Assembly: GCA_027038175.1 (NCBI GenBank)
Contig: JALVYB010000058.1
Coordinates: forward strand, 47,390-111,389
From: Caldifarciminota bacterium
GTDB taxonomy: Bacteria; Hydrothermota; Hydrothermia; UBA1063; CAJXJZ01
Direction of reading: 5' to 3'
DNA length: 64,000 nt
The notes beneath the pieces were generated by a model that had not been told where the DNA came from, did not search any database, and worked only from the letters and a program-made list of their open reading frames with translations. This document shows, in pieces, positions 9,684 to 18,486 of the stretch (position 1 is its first letter; every line of letters starts with the position of its first letter). Position numbers and translations under genes: made by a program.

Positions 9684-10204
9684 TACTTATTTTGCTCCTG
9701 TCCTTTTCTCTGTTTTCTGTGGACTCTTCCCTTACATATGGATTTTCCAGGTCTCTTCAAAGTGGTTTTTCTGATGCAATTTTTAAGGCTGCTACCTTTT
9801 CAGGTAACAGGGAGAGTATTCTTCTTTATTCAACGCTTTTTACTTTTTTTGCTGACACTCAGGATATAAGGTTTCAAAAACAGGCTATTCTGGGGGGAGC
9901 AGTTTCTTCAGGGCTTTGTACATTAATTAAGTATGCTGTTAATAGAAAGAGACCTGAAGGTGTATCAGATAGATGGAATTCATCTTTTCCTTCCGGGCAT
10001 TCTACAATGAGCGCGTTTGTAGCGGTGTATTTCGGAGCGAGATATCCGCGCTACAGAATCCCGCTGTATTTATGGGCACTGGCTGTTGGTGCTTCGAGAG
10101 TATATCTAAAAAGGCATTGGGTAAGTGATGTTATTACAGGGTATGCACTTGGTGCTGCTACTGCTTATCTCACCTTAAGGTTTTATGACAATCGTTCTCC
10201 CTGA
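9680..10204 (+). CDS. PAP2-type membrane phosphatase
   Basis: Membrane acid phosphatase of the phosphatidic acid phosphatase 2 / undecaprenyl-diphosphate phosphatase class. All three signature motifs are present in the 174 residues: K84-x6-R91P, PSGHS (104-108) and S139-R140-x5-H146-x3-D150. Several hydrophobic segments agree with a membrane protein. It overlaps the DUF167 gene by 4 nt (ATGA) and is followed by psd and pssA, which suggests action on a phospholipid intermediate such as PA or PGP, but C55-PP is equally possible. Confidence 0.87.
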   Translation: MILILLLSFSLFSVDSSLTYGFSRSLQSGFSDAIFKAATFSGNRESILLYSTLFTFFADTQDIRFQKQAILGGAVSSGLCTLIKYAVNRKRPEGVSDRWNSSFPSGHSTMSAFVAVYFGARYPRYRIPLYLWALAVGASRVYLKRHWVSDVITGYALGAATAYLTLRFYDNRSP

Positions 10205-10212
10205 TTTATAAT
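10185..10212 (+). promoter_or_regulatory. Candidate promoter giving a leaderless psd mRNA
   Basis: ATGACA (10185-10190), 16 nt, TATAAT (10207-10212). Only 6 nt (TTAGCA) separate the -10 box from the psd ATG, and no Shine-Dalgarno sequence lies there. Transcription would begin at or within a base or two of the start codon. Confidence 0.6.
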
Positions 10213-10218
10213 TTAGCA

Positions 10219-10893
10219 ATGTTTACACCTTACGGCAAAAGGGAAATACTGGCATTAACATTTTTGTCTCTGGTGGTTTTCATTGTACTGCTGGCTCTTT
10301 CAAAAAGGGAGGGGCTTGCATTTTTAAAGTATTTCCTGTTTTTACCAGTACTTACTTTCCTTTTTACCCTGTTTTTTTTCAGGGATCCAAAGAGAAAAAT
10401 CGTTTACAAACCATGTGAGATACTCTCACCATGCGATGGGTTTGTGTCTCATATAGACACGGCATATGAACCTTATTTCTTTAAGAAAAAGGTAAAGAGA
10501 ATAAGTATATTCATGACAATGTTCGATGTGCATGTCCAGCGTAGTCCTTTAAAGGGTACCGTGATTTATACCGAACATCATAAAGGAAGTTTTTTAAATG
10601 CCCAGAAGGAAGAATCTCTTGAAAAGAATGAGAATAATATTATAGTGATTCAGTCTGAGTATGGATTTCCCGTGGTTGTAAAGCAGATAGCAGGTGTGTT
10701 CGCACGTAGAATAGTATGTGCGGTCAAAAAGGGTGATAGGTTGAATCCTGGAGATAAAATAGGTATGGTCAAATTCGGGTCAAGAGGTGAAATTTATTTA
10801 CCATCTGATGTGGAATTTGAAGTTTATGTCAATAAAGGGCAGCATGTAAAAGGTGGATTGACCGTTTTGGGGAGGTTGAAGAGGTGCCGGTAG
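10219..10893 (+). CDS. psd: Phosphatidylserine decarboxylase proenzyme, short form
   Basis: Converts phosphatidylserine to phosphatidylethanolamine at the inner membrane. The 224 residues have two N-terminal hydrophobic segments (about 10-27 and 36-54), FFFRDPKR (52-59) and MFDVHVQRSP (101-110). The self-cleavage motif FGSR (186-189) has Ser188 as the expected pyruvoyl precursor. It overlaps pssA by 10 nt, so consecutive pathway steps are coupled. It has no Shine-Dalgarno sequence and its own -10 box 6 nt upstream. Confidence 0.93.
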   Translation: MFTPYGKREILALTFLSLVVFIVLLALSKREGLAFLKYFLFLPVLTFLFTLFFFRDPKRKIVYKPCEILSPCDGFVSHIDTAYEPYFFKKKVKRISIFMTMFDVHVQRSPLKGTVIYTEHHKGSFLNAQKEESLEKNENNIIVIQSEYGFPVVVKQIAGVFARRIVCAVKKGDRLNPGDKIGMVKFGSRGEIYLPSDVEFEVYVNKGQHVKGGLTVLGRLKRCR

Positions 10894-11702
10894 TTCCCAC
10901 GCTTTTCACACTTATTAATTCTATGCTTGGCTTTATTTCCATTCTCTATAGTGTTAAGTTCGCTATCTATCATAACTCTATGCCAACTGCCCATTTTTTA
11001 CAGAAGGCTGCGTGGCTTATAATGGCTGCTATTCTTTTTGACGCTTTTGATGGCGAAGTGGCAAGATTTTTAAAGCAGGAAAGTAACTTTGGCGCAGAAC
11101 TGGATTCACTCAGTGATTCGCTTTCTTTTGGAGTGGCTCCTGGAGTCCTTGTGTTTGTATGGGCACATATCTCCTTTAAAGAAATTGGATTCCCTGGAGT
11201 TTATTCCCGTATGCTCTATATTGTTTTGACGCTTTTCGTTCTTGCCGTTATTATTCGACTGGCACGTTTTAATGTGGAAACCCCTCTTGATAAAGAGTAT
11301 CATAAAGTATTTCGTGGACTTCCTTCCCCTGCTGGAGGTGGATTCCTTGCCTCACTGGTTATTTTGCAGCTGGGGCTTATTAATTCAGATTCATTTGTTT
11401 ATCAGACATTTGGGAAAATTCTATCTGATACCAGCATAACGGCTTTTAATACGTTCCTTTACTGGGGGCTTCCATTTTTCTCTTTAATTCTTGCTTTTTT
11501 GATGGTATCAAGTGTGGCGTATCCTCATGCCCTTCAAACTATACTCGGGGAAAAGCCAAAAATACAATACTTTCTGTACATTTTCACAATAATAGGACTA
11601 ATGTGGTTGATAAGAGAAATATCAGTGTTTGTGTTTTTTCTGGTTTATATAGTTTTCGGCCCTCTACTGGTTTATTTAAAAAGGAAAAGTGTAAGTTCAT
11701 AG
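10884..11702 (+). CDS. pssA: CDP-diacylglycerol-serine O-phosphatidyltransferase
   Basis: Makes phosphatidylserine from CDP-diacylglycerol and serine, the substrate of Psd encoded just before. The CDP-alcohol phosphotransferase motif is perfect: D56-G57-x2-A60-R61-x8-G70-x3-D74-x3-D78. The 272-residue protein has about eight membrane segments. The start is GTG at 10884 within the psd 3' end, preceded by GGAGGTTGAAGAG, which can act as ribosome binding site. Confidence 0.94.
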   Translation: MPVVPTLFTLINSMLGFISILYSVKFAIYHNSMPTAHFLQKAAWLIMAAILFDAFDGEVARFLKQESNFGAELDSLSDSLSFGVAPGVLVFVWAHISFKEIGFPGVYSRMLYIVLTLFVLAVIIRLARFNVETPLDKEYHKVFRGLPSPAGGGFLASLVILQLGLINSDSFVYQTFGKILSDTSITAFNTFLYWGLPFFSLILAFLMVSSVAYPHALQTILGEKPKIQYFLYIFTIIGLMWLIREISVFVFFLVYIVFGPLLVYLKRKSVSS

Positions 11703-11711
11703 TTTTTCCCT

Positions 11712-11717
11712 TATAAT
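11712..11717 (+). promoter_or_regulatory. Candidate -10 box for a leaderless mRNA
   Basis: TATAAT 6 nt before the ATG at 11724 and 9 nt after the pssA stop. There is no convincing -35 box (GTGTAA at the right distance) and no Shine-Dalgarno sequence. The spacing matches that seen before psd, the lipoprotein gene and the asparaginase gene. Confidence 0.5.
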
Positions 11718-11723
11718 TTTTAT

Positions 11724-12275
11724 ATGAAAGCCTTTACCTGGTTTCTCCTTTTTTTGCTCGCCCTGTTTCTTGCTGCCGGGTATTACCTATATGAATACGT
11801 TTACATTCCCCAGAAAATTTTAATATCCCGTTTGGAGGAAGAAAATCTCAAATTAAAATATGAAATAAGGGACGAGATGGACAGACTGTACAGAGAGTGC
11901 AGTAGCAAAAAGTCAAAGAATAGGGAAAAGACATTTGTAGAAGAGACTGTTTCCAATGATTCCGTAAAAAAAGATACAGTATCAAATGTCTTGTTGGAAC
12001 CTATTTCTTTTGCTTTCTCGGCTCGTGATCTTTTCAAAGGTTCAAGACTTTCTACAAAGGGCAGGGCTCTTGTAAATGAATTTTATAATCAAATAAAAGA
12101 AAAGCAGTTTGATTCTATCAGAATTTTAATAAACAGAAAAAACCCTTCTGCGGCAAGGAAAGTACTTAATATAAAAAAATACCTTGTTAAATTAGGACTT
12201 GACAAAAACAGAGTATGGGCAAGGCTTGATAAAAATCTTCCAAAGGATTCGGTTTATATAAAAATATTATGGTAG
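11724..12275 (+). CDS. Membrane-anchored coiled-coil protein with degenerate OmpA-like C-terminus
   Basis: A 183-residue protein without a firm family name. One membrane segment (about 5-25) is followed by a charged helix (about 33-60) and a Ser/Lys-rich linker. The C-terminal 80 residues resemble an OmpA/MotB peptidoglycan-binding fold: FKGSRLSTKGRALVNEFYNQ, then RILINRKNPSAARKVLNIKK (133-152) and LVKLGLDKNRVWARL (154-168). The usual Asp/Arg pair that holds diaminopimelate is not clear. It overlaps the next gene by 7 nt. A periplasmic wall-tethering role is an inference. Confidence 0.6.
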   Translation: MKAFTWFLLFLLALFLAAGYYLYEYVYIPQKILISRLEEENLKLKYEIRDEMDRLYRECSSKKSKNREKTFVEETVSNDSVKKDTVSNVLLEPISFAFSARDLFKGSRLSTKGRALVNEFYNQIKEKQFDSIRILINRKNPSAARKVLNIKKYLVKLGLDKNRVWARLDKNLPKDSVYIKILW

Positions 12276-13156
12276 GAGTTGTTGTAAACAGATTTGCAGG
12301 CAGGGGAAAGGCACAAAAGGTATATAAAATGAAGATTCTACCTTATCTTAACAAGAATCGTATAGAATACAAAACGATAATGGAAAATAGTGTAGAAAGT
12401 ATGCAAAGGGCTATCAGGAAAGGGCTGGATGAGGGAATCAGGTTGTTTGTGGTAGTAGGTGGTGATGGCACATTGAATCGTGTCGTGGAGACCATCCTTG
12501 GAAAAGACGTAGTTATTGTACCATTCCCTGGTGGTACGGGTAATGATTTTTTAAAGTCTTTGGGTAGGAAAAAAGTGGATCTGGAAAAGATTGAGGAGTG
12601 CCTAAACGCTGATTGTAAGATTAAGTATGTTGATGTCGGATTTGTTAAAACTGAGATAAAGAGGCACATATTTATAAATGGTCTTGGTATTGGATTTGAC
12701 GCAGATGTTTTAAGAAGGCTCAAGAAGATTCCGCTAATCAGAGGTGATATGCTTTACTTTGTTTCAGTTATAATAAGTATTTTTAAGAGAATTGGAATGT
12801 ATTTTGACCTCTATATAGAAGACAGGCGTATTAGAATGGAAGATGTGGTGGTGTTCGATATAGGAAATGGTAAGTACCTTGGCGGTGGATTCAAACTTTT
12901 TCCACATTCCGAGTTCACTGATGGGATTTTATCTTTTACGGCTATAAAGAATAGTAAGATTTTTAATGTTTTTAGAGTTTTGATTGATATTATGAGAGAA
13001 AAATTCACAAACGACTTGATTAAAACAGGGGAATTTAGAAAAATTACTGCGTTGTTTGACAGAGAGGTATTTTTCCACACAGACGGTGACCTTATAGGCA
13101 AGTCCAGGAAGTTTGAAATAGGCATACTGAAAGAAAAATTGGGGGTATTAGTATGA
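12269..13156 (+). CDS. Diacylglycerol kinase family lipid kinase
   Basis: A soluble DagK/YegS-type lipid kinase. The nucleotide site GGDGTLN (64-70) and PGGTGNDF (87-94) are both present, and the 295-residue length is typical. It overlaps the gene before it by 7 nt and panE by 4 nt. Next to psd, pssA and a PAP2 phosphatase it probably recycles diacylglycerol to phosphatidic acid; other lipids remain possible. Confidence 0.88.
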   Translation: MVGVVVNRFAGRGKAQKVYKMKILPYLNKNRIEYKTIMENSVESMQRAIRKGLDEGIRLFVVVGGDGTLNRVVETILGKDVVIVPFPGGTGNDFLKSLGRKKVDLEKIEECLNADCKIKYVDVGFVKTEIKRHIFINGLGIGFDADVLRRLKKIPLIRGDMLYFVSVIISIFKRIGMYFDLYIEDRRIRMEDVVVFDIGNGKYLGGGFKLFPHSEFTDGILSFTAIKNSKIFNVFRVLIDIMREKFTNDLIKTGEFRKITALFDREVFFHTDGDLIGKSRKFEIGILKEKLGVLV

Positions 13157-14073
13157 GGTTTTTAATAGTGGGGCAGGGTTCAATAGGTTCAATGCTTGGG
13201 GCACGTCTCAGGGAGAAAGATAACGAGGTATTTTTTGTGGTGAGAAATCCCATAAGGGTTTCAATACTTGAAAGAGAGGGCATAGTTCTTTTCGAAAAAG
13301 AAAAGCATGAGATTATAAAGTGTGATGGAGTTTATCAGTTTAACCGTCTTGAACATCCTCTGGACGTAGATTATGTGATAATAGCAACAAAGAGTTACAA
13401 TGCAAAAGAGGCTGCCGAGGGCATAAAAGACTTTGTCCCAGATTCTGCAGAATTTATTACAGTACAAAATGGAATAACCCCTCATATAGACGTTTCAAAA
13501 ATAGTAGGAGAAAAGAGGCACATTATACTGTCTCTATACGATTCTGCTTTCTCATTTTCGCTTAACCAGGTGAGATTAACAGGGCGTGGTGAGAATGTCC
13601 TTACATCCTTTGAGCCATCAAGAGACCTTTCCAGAGTTGAAAAGGTATTCAAGCATTCAGGGTTTGATGTTAGAGTGGAAAAAGATGCGTTTTCCGTACT
13701 TTACAAAAAACTCTTCATTAATGCTGTTATAAATCCAATAACCACTGTGTTAAAAGTGAAAAATGGTGAGTTAATCAGGAATCGTTATGCTTCTGAACTC
13801 GCTAAGTCACTTATAGAAGATGTTGTAAATATAGCAGATGCTCTCAATTTTAAAGACAAAAATACACTTGAAACCCTTGTATTTAAAACTATTGAAAAAA
13901 CAGCAGATAATAAGTCATCTATGTTACAGGATATAGAGTGGAAGAGGAAAACCGAGATTGATGATATAGTGGGATATACTCTACATCTTGCCGAGGAGTA
14001 TGGTGTGGAAGCACACAGTTTGAGGAATCTATATCTCGCTGTTAAGGCACTTGAATCACAGTACCTGAGATAA
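13153..14073 (+). CDS. panE: 2-dehydropantoate 2-reductase
   Basis: NADPH-dependent reduction of ketopantoate in pantothenate/CoA synthesis. The N-terminus has the Rossmann motif GQGSIGSMLGARL (7-19), and the C-terminal half has the family segment KKLFINAVINPITTVL, containing the conserved Lys and Asn. The 306-residue length is normal. It starts in an ATGA overlap with the lipid kinase gene. Its 3' end overlaps the convergent mtaB gene by 18 bp. Family members can reduce other 2-oxo acids, so the substrate is probable, not proven. Confidence 0.88.
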   Translation: MRFLIVGQGSIGSMLGARLREKDNEVFFVVRNPIRVSILEREGIVLFEKEKHEIIKCDGVYQFNRLEHPLDVDYVIIATKSYNAKEAAEGIKDFVPDSAEFITVQNGITPHIDVSKIVGEKRHIILSLYDSAFSFSLNQVRLTGRGENVLTSFEPSRDLSRVEKVFKHSGFDVRVEKDAFSVLYKKLFINAVINPITTVLKVKNGELIRNRYASELAKSLIEDVVNIADALNFKDKNTLETLVFKTIEKTADNKSSMLQDIEWKRKTEIDDIVGYTLHLAEEYGVEAHSLRNLYLAVKALESQYLR

Positions 14074-15270
14074 AATTGTAGCCTTTGCATAGGCTTTGTA
14101 TTCTTCATTCACCAGTATTTTAACTATATCCCCTTCACCTATATTGAGTTCTGAGTCATGTGATATAAATTTGATGTAATTTTCAGTCGTACCCTTGATA
14201 GTTTTATGGTTCTTGTATTCTATTATCGCAGCGAGGGTTTTCCCCCTGAATTTGCGAACAAACGCTTTTTTCTTTGAGTCTACAAGTTCAATTAATGCTC
14301 TTTCACGTTGTTTTATTAAAGAATAAGGTAATTCTTGTAATTTGGCTGCATCTGTCATGGGCCTTTTTGAATACAGGAACACGTGTGCATACGCAAAGGG
14401 AAGTTGTTCCATAATTTTGTATGTCTCTTCAAAATCTGAGTCAGTTTCTGTAGGGAAACCGACAATAATATCCGTTCCTATTGCCATGTTTGGATTTGAT
14501 TCATAGAGTTGCCAGAAGGCCTTCAGGTATCTCTTTAGTTTGTATGGTCTTCGCATGCTGCGAAGCACCCTATCAGATGCTGATTGGAGCGGAAGATGTA
14601 TATGGGGCATCAGTATATCCTCACGAAACAGATCAATTATTTCCATGTTTACATGGGGTGGAAGAATTGAAGAGAGGCGTATCAGAAGGTCTGGAAAATT
14701 TTTCTTTATCTCTCTAATTAATATATGCAATTTTACACCAGAAGTTTTACCAAAACTTCCGATGTCAGTACCTGTAAGCACGATCTCCTTTGTACCGTTT
14801 TTCACATAGTTTCCGATTTCTCTGAGTATTTCTTCAGGATTCCTATCCCTTGCTTTCCCTCTTGTATAAGGTACAATGCAGTAACTGCATCTGAAATCAC
14901 AACCTTCCTGTATGCCAATTAGAGTTCTATGCCTTGTCTGGCCAAGAACCGGATGAGATAAAGGAGTGAAATCATCGAGAATATCATGAAATTCTTTAAA
15001 TTCAATGTCTTTTTCTGGTTTCACATATGGAAGTTTAATATAACAACCTGTTGCAATTATTCTTTTCCCCTTCTTATGGTACTTGTGAATGGCTTTTCTG
15101 GTATCTCTTTCCCCTCTATGTGTCACAACACAACCATTTATCACCAGAAGGTCTGCCTCTTCAGGGTTTTTAGTATATGAGAGGTTGCAGGCTGACAACC
15201 ATTCCCTGATTTTCTCTGACTGATACTGGTTCAGCCTGCAACCAAAAGTAATGATACTGAACTTTTCCAA
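14056..15270 (-). CDS. mtaB: tRNA (N6-threonylcarbamoyladenosine-C2) methylthiotransferase MtaB-like
   Basis: Radical SAM methylthiotransferase that converts t6A37 to ms2t6A37 in tRNA. The N-terminal domain has cluster cysteines Cys11 (FGCRLNQ), Cys47 and Cys76. The radical SAM motif GCDFRCSYC gives Cys124, Cys128 and Cys131, and the C-terminal 60 residues look like a TRAM domain. The 404-residue length suits MtaB. The start is TTG at 15268-15270. It is the last gene of the cmk-plsC-ispH-rpsA unit and ends overlapping panE. Confidence 0.9.
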   Translation of the reverse strand: MEKFSIITFGCRLNQYQSEKIREWLSACNLSYTKNPEEADLLVINGCVVTHRGERDTRKAIHKYHKKGKRIIATGCYIKLPYVKPEKDIEFKEFHDILDDFTPLSHPVLGQTRHRTLIGIQEGCDFRCSYCIVPYTRGKARDRNPEEILREIGNYVKNGTKEIVLTGTDIGSFGKTSGVKLHILIREIKKNFPDLLIRLSSILPPHVNMEIIDLFREDILMPHIHLPLQSASDRVLRSMRRPYKLKRYLKAFWQLYESNPNMAIGTDIIVGFPTETDSDFEETYKIMEQLPFAYAHVFLYSKRPMTDAAKLQELPYSLIKQRERALIELVDSKKKAFVRKFRGKTLAAIIEYKNHKTIKGTTENYIKFISHDSELNIGEGDIVKILVNEEYKAYAKATILSQVL

Positions 15271-15279
15271 CCTGCTGGC

Positions 15280-17031
15280 CTATTCTGCGTTTTCTTGTTC
15301 CGCTTTTTCGCCGCTTTCCTCGGTTTCCTCCAGGCCTTCTTTGAGCTCTTTCAGTTTTTCCATTTCTGTTTTCAGAATCTCCCCAAGATTAATCTTTGCT
15401 GGTTGTGATTTATATTTTTCCACATCAACTTTTTCCTGGGCTTTATAGTAGTCTCTTTCGGAGAGAAGTACTCTTTTTCTATGGGGTTCCACTTTGAGGA
15501 CTTTTAGATTGAGAGTTTCACCTTCATTATAGTTCTCTCTTGGGTCGCCTTTTTTCTGGAGTTGTGATGCAGGCACATATCCTTCAAGTCCCTGGTCTAC
15601 CTCAACCAGTACGCCTCTCTGACCTACCTCTTTTATGGTAGCCTGAAGTTCAGTGCCAGCGGGTATTTTCTTCATAATATCTTCCCATGGGTTGGGATAA
15701 AGCTGTTTGATACCAAGTTCTATATATCTGTCTTTTTTATCAATATTCAGCACTTTGACCTTTGCTTTCTGCCCTTTTCTGAGCGCTTCCTGAGGGGATT
15801 TAAATCTTTGAGTCCAGGAAATATCTCCCACATGGAGGAAACCTTCAATACCTTCTTCAAGTTCAATTATTGCTCCATAGTCTGTAAAGTCTTTAACAAC
15901 TCCTTTCACAACAGACCCTATGGGATATTTCTCGTCAACAAGTGACCATGGGTCAGGCTGTGCCTGTTTCATTCCAAGGGAAATTCTCTGTTTCTCAACC
16001 TCAACATTCAATACAACGAGGTCAACCTTATCACCCTCTTTTACAAGTTCAGAGGGATGTGCTGGCGGAGAGCCCCATTTCATCTCTGAGATATGTACAA
16101 GTCCTTCTACTCCTGGTTCAAGTTCAACAAAGAATCCATAATCCACTATTTTCTTTACTGTACCCGTTACTTTTGCTCCAATAGGGTATTTTTCCTTTAC
16201 TTTTTCCCATGGATGAGGTTGTAGTTGCTTGTAACTAAGTGTTATTTTAAGGTTCATCTGGTCAACGCCTATAACCTGAGCCTCAAGTTCATCTCCCTCT
16301 TTTACCACTTCTTCAGGGCTCTGTATCCTTGTCCAGGACAGCTCGCCAATAGGTATCATCGCATCTATACTTTCGAATCCTTCGACCTCGCAGAAAACAC
16401 CAAAATCAGCAATTCCTGTGACCTTACATTTCACAACCTGTCCTTCTTTAAGTTCAAAGAGTTTTTCCCTGAGTTTACTTCTCTCTTCTTCTATAACTTC
16501 TTTCCTTGATACAACAATATTTTTCCTTGCTCTGTTAATCTTTATAACCTTTACTTTTATATCCTTTCCCACAAAAGATGATATCGACTTCACTCTCTTT
16601 ACATCAATCTGTGAGCCCGGAAGGAAAGCAGACACTCCAAATACTTCCACCATCAATCCGCCCTTCACCTGTCTCTGAACTTTTCCGTCAACGGTTAGAT
16701 TATTCTGGTACGCCTCTTTTATTTTATCCCATGCCATTATGAAGTCGGCTTTATGCTTGGATACAATGGTCCTTCCATCTGGACCATCAAGCGATTCAAC
16801 ATAAACATACACCTCATCCCCGGGTTTTATCTCTGCATCTTTAAATTCGACCCGGGGCGCAACACCCTCTGATTTTGAGCCTATATCTACATACACCTCT
16901 TGCGGTGTAACCTTTACTATTACACCCTTCTTTATTTCCCCCTCTCTTGGAATATCCAGGGCTTCGTTGATGAGCCTGAGGAGCTCATCATCTGTATTGG
17001 TGGGTACTCCTTTTACGTTTTTTTCCTCCAT
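15280..17031 (-). CDS. rpsA: 30S ribosomal protein S1
   Basis: Binds mRNA on the small ribosomal subunit during initiation. The 583-residue protein contains six S1 (OB-fold) repeats at about 33-95, 113-177, 197-268, 284-355, 371-442 and 458-525. Repeats 3-5 are most alike and share segments such as DYGFFVELEPGVEGLVH. An acidic tail follows. ATG has AAGGAGG about 9 nt upstream, inside the end of ispH. Six repeats is the full-length form typical of two-membrane bacteria. Confidence 0.95.
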   Translation of the reverse strand: MEEKNVKGVPTNTDDELLRLINEALDIPREGEIKKGVIVKVTPQEVYVDIGSKSEGVAPRVEFKDAEIKPGDEVYVYVESLDGPDGRTIVSKHKADFIMAWDKIKEAYQNNLTVDGKVQRQVKGGLMVEVFGVSAFLPGSQIDVKRVKSISSFVGKDIKVKVIKINRARKNIVVSRKEVIEEERSKLREKLFELKEGQVVKCKVTGIADFGVFCEVEGFESIDAMIPIGELSWTRIQSPEEVVKEGDELEAQVIGVDQMNLKITLSYKQLQPHPWEKVKEKYPIGAKVTGTVKKIVDYGFFVELEPGVEGLVHISEMKWGSPPAHPSELVKEGDKVDLVVLNVEVEKQRISLGMKQAQPDPWSLVDEKYPIGSVVKGVVKDFTDYGAIIELEEGIEGFLHVGDISWTQRFKSPQEALRKGQKAKVKVLNIDKKDRYIELGIKQLYPNPWEDIMKKIPAGTELQATIKEVGQRGVLVEVDQGLEGYVPASQLQKKGDPRENYNEGETLNLKVLKVEPHRKRVLLSERDYYKAQEKVDVEKYKSQPAKINLGEILKTEMEKLKELKEGLEETEESGEKAEQENAE

Positions 17032-17039
17032 GGGTCTTT

Positions 17040-17891
17040 TTACCTCCTTGTATTAATTTTTTCTATTGTTTCTTTCACTTTTAAAACATCCTCGGGTGGG
17101 GTAGATGCCCCACCAGTAACTCCTACAGTTTCTACATCCAGAAACCACTCAGGTTTAAGTTCTTTGTAAGATTCTACAAGATAGGCTTTTTTGCAGTGCT
17201 GCCGGGCTATCTCAAAAAGCCTATTGGTATTTGAGCTATGTTTTCCCCCCACAATTACCATAGCGTCAACCTTTTTAGCAAGTTCTCTCGTTGCGTTTTG
17301 CCTTCTTTCTGTAGTGCTACACCGTGTATTTATGTAACGTAACTCCTTTGGATTTTGTTTTAAAGCGGCATCAATTACAGTTTTCACGTTAGCAAGAAGC
17401 ATAGTTGTCTGTGATACAATACCCACTTTTTTGCCTTTAAGATTAATTTTGTCGACTTCCTCTTCCTTTAATACCACATGCCCCTTTCCTCTTGCATAAC
17501 CCTGTATTCCGATTACTTCAGGGTGTTGTTTCTTGCCCACTATAAGAAGGCAATATCCCTCATCCACGAGTTTCCTTGCAGATTCATGTGCATGTTTCAC
17601 AAATGGACAGGTAGCATCAATTATATCCTTCCCCAGGTTTTTTATTTTTTCTACTATATCAGGTGGGACGCCATGCGAGCGTATAAGGATTTTGTTCTTT
17701 TGACTTTTTTCAGGGTCGTTTATTACGTGTATACCCTTCTCTTCAAATTTTGCCACTACGTGAGGATTATGAATTATTTCCCCAAGAGTATCAAAATATT
17801 CTCCCTTCTCCATATACTTTTTTGCTATCTCAAGTGCCCTTTCGACACCGAAACAAAAACTAAATTCATCAGGCAGAATTACTTTTGGCAA
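17040..17891 (-). CDS. ispH: 4-hydroxy-3-methylbut-2-enyl diphosphate reductase
   Basis: Last enzyme of the MEP isoprenoid pathway, an [4Fe-4S] protein. I place the start at the TTG at 17889-17891 (MPKVILPDEFSF), which has AAAGGAGG 10 nt upstream; an upstream ATG would add about 26 non-homologous residues inside plsC. In the 283-residue form the cluster ligands are Cys13, Cys95 and Cys191, and the active-site motifs are RSHGVPPD (71-78) and QHPEV (122-126). The start overlaps the plsC end by 23 nt. dxs of the same pathway lies at 38093. Confidence 0.94.
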   Translation of the reverse strand: MPKVILPDEFSFCFGVERALEIAKKYMEKGEYFDTLGEIIHNPHVVAKFEEKGIHVINDPEKSQKNKILIRSHGVPPDIVEKIKNLGKDIIDATCPFVKHAHESARKLVDEGYCLLIVGKKQHPEVIGIQGYARGKGHVVLKEEEVDKINLKGKKVGIVSQTTMLLANVKTVIDAALKQNPKELRYINTRCSTTERRQNATRELAKKVDAMVIVGGKHSSNTNRLFEIARQHCKKAYLVESYKELKPEWFLDVETVGVTGGASTPPEDVLKVKETIEKINTRR

Positions 17892-18486
17892 GATCCAACA
17901 ACCTCCTTTCAAGTTCTTCTGTGAGTTTTCTAATATCTGATTTGCTATAATTATACTTTGAGGTGTCAATTATTTCTCCGAACCTTATGGCAAGTTGCCT
18001 TTTCCCAAGTATCCAGTCCCGGTAAGACCCTTTGCTCTCATAAAGAAACACCGGGAGAATGTTCACTTTTGCTTTCAAAGCAAGTAATGCGACGCCTTCT
18101 TTTAAAGGAAGAAGAATCCGGTCATTAGTCCTATTACGCGTTCCTTCAGGAAAGACCACCAGGACTTTACCTTCATTTAATACTTTTAACCCCTGTTTTA
18201 GCCCCCTTATCGAATTTGTTCTGTCAAGTGGGATAGCGTGTAACCATTTAATAAGAGCCCCGAACAATTTATTGTGCTGAAAGAGGTCTATTTTCGCAAG
18301 GAAATAGGTTTCTACCGGATACATTGCCCAGCCAACAAATGGAGGGTCCCAGAATGAGGTATGATTGGGAGCAACTATATAAGGACCTTTACGTGGTATG
18401 TTTTCTTTGCCGTATACCTTCGCACGGAAAAGCCATCCGAACAGGGGGTGCAGGACGAGGTATGCTATTTTCCACTTAAGACTCAT
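17869..18486 (-). CDS. plsC: 1-acyl-sn-glycerol-3-phosphate acyltransferase (PlsC family)
   Basis: Acylates lysophosphatidic acid to phosphatidic acid at the inner membrane. The 205 residues have the acyltransferase motif NHTSFWDPP (His42, Asp47) and FPEGTRNRT (112-120). A hydrophobic N-terminal stretch (about 7-20) fits membrane association. It overlaps cmk by 4 nt and ispH by 23 nt. The order cmk-plsC-ispH-rpsA is conserved in many bacteria. Confidence 0.9.
   Translation of the reverse strand: MSLKWKIAYLVLHPLFGWLFRAKVYGKENIPRKGPYIVAPNHTSFWDPPFVGWAMYPVETYFLAKIDLFQHNKLFGALIKWLHAIPLDRTNSIRGLKQGLKVLNEGKVLVVFPEGTRNRTNDRILLPLKEGVALLALKAKVNILPVFLYESKGSYRDWILGKRQLAIRFGEIIDTSKYNYSKSDIRKLTEELERRLLDLAKSNSA

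Noticed and set aside
17892..17969. Upstream ATG for ispH
   Set aside because: It would add residues with no IspH similarity inside plsC and bypass the strong AAAGGAGG before the TTG at 17891.
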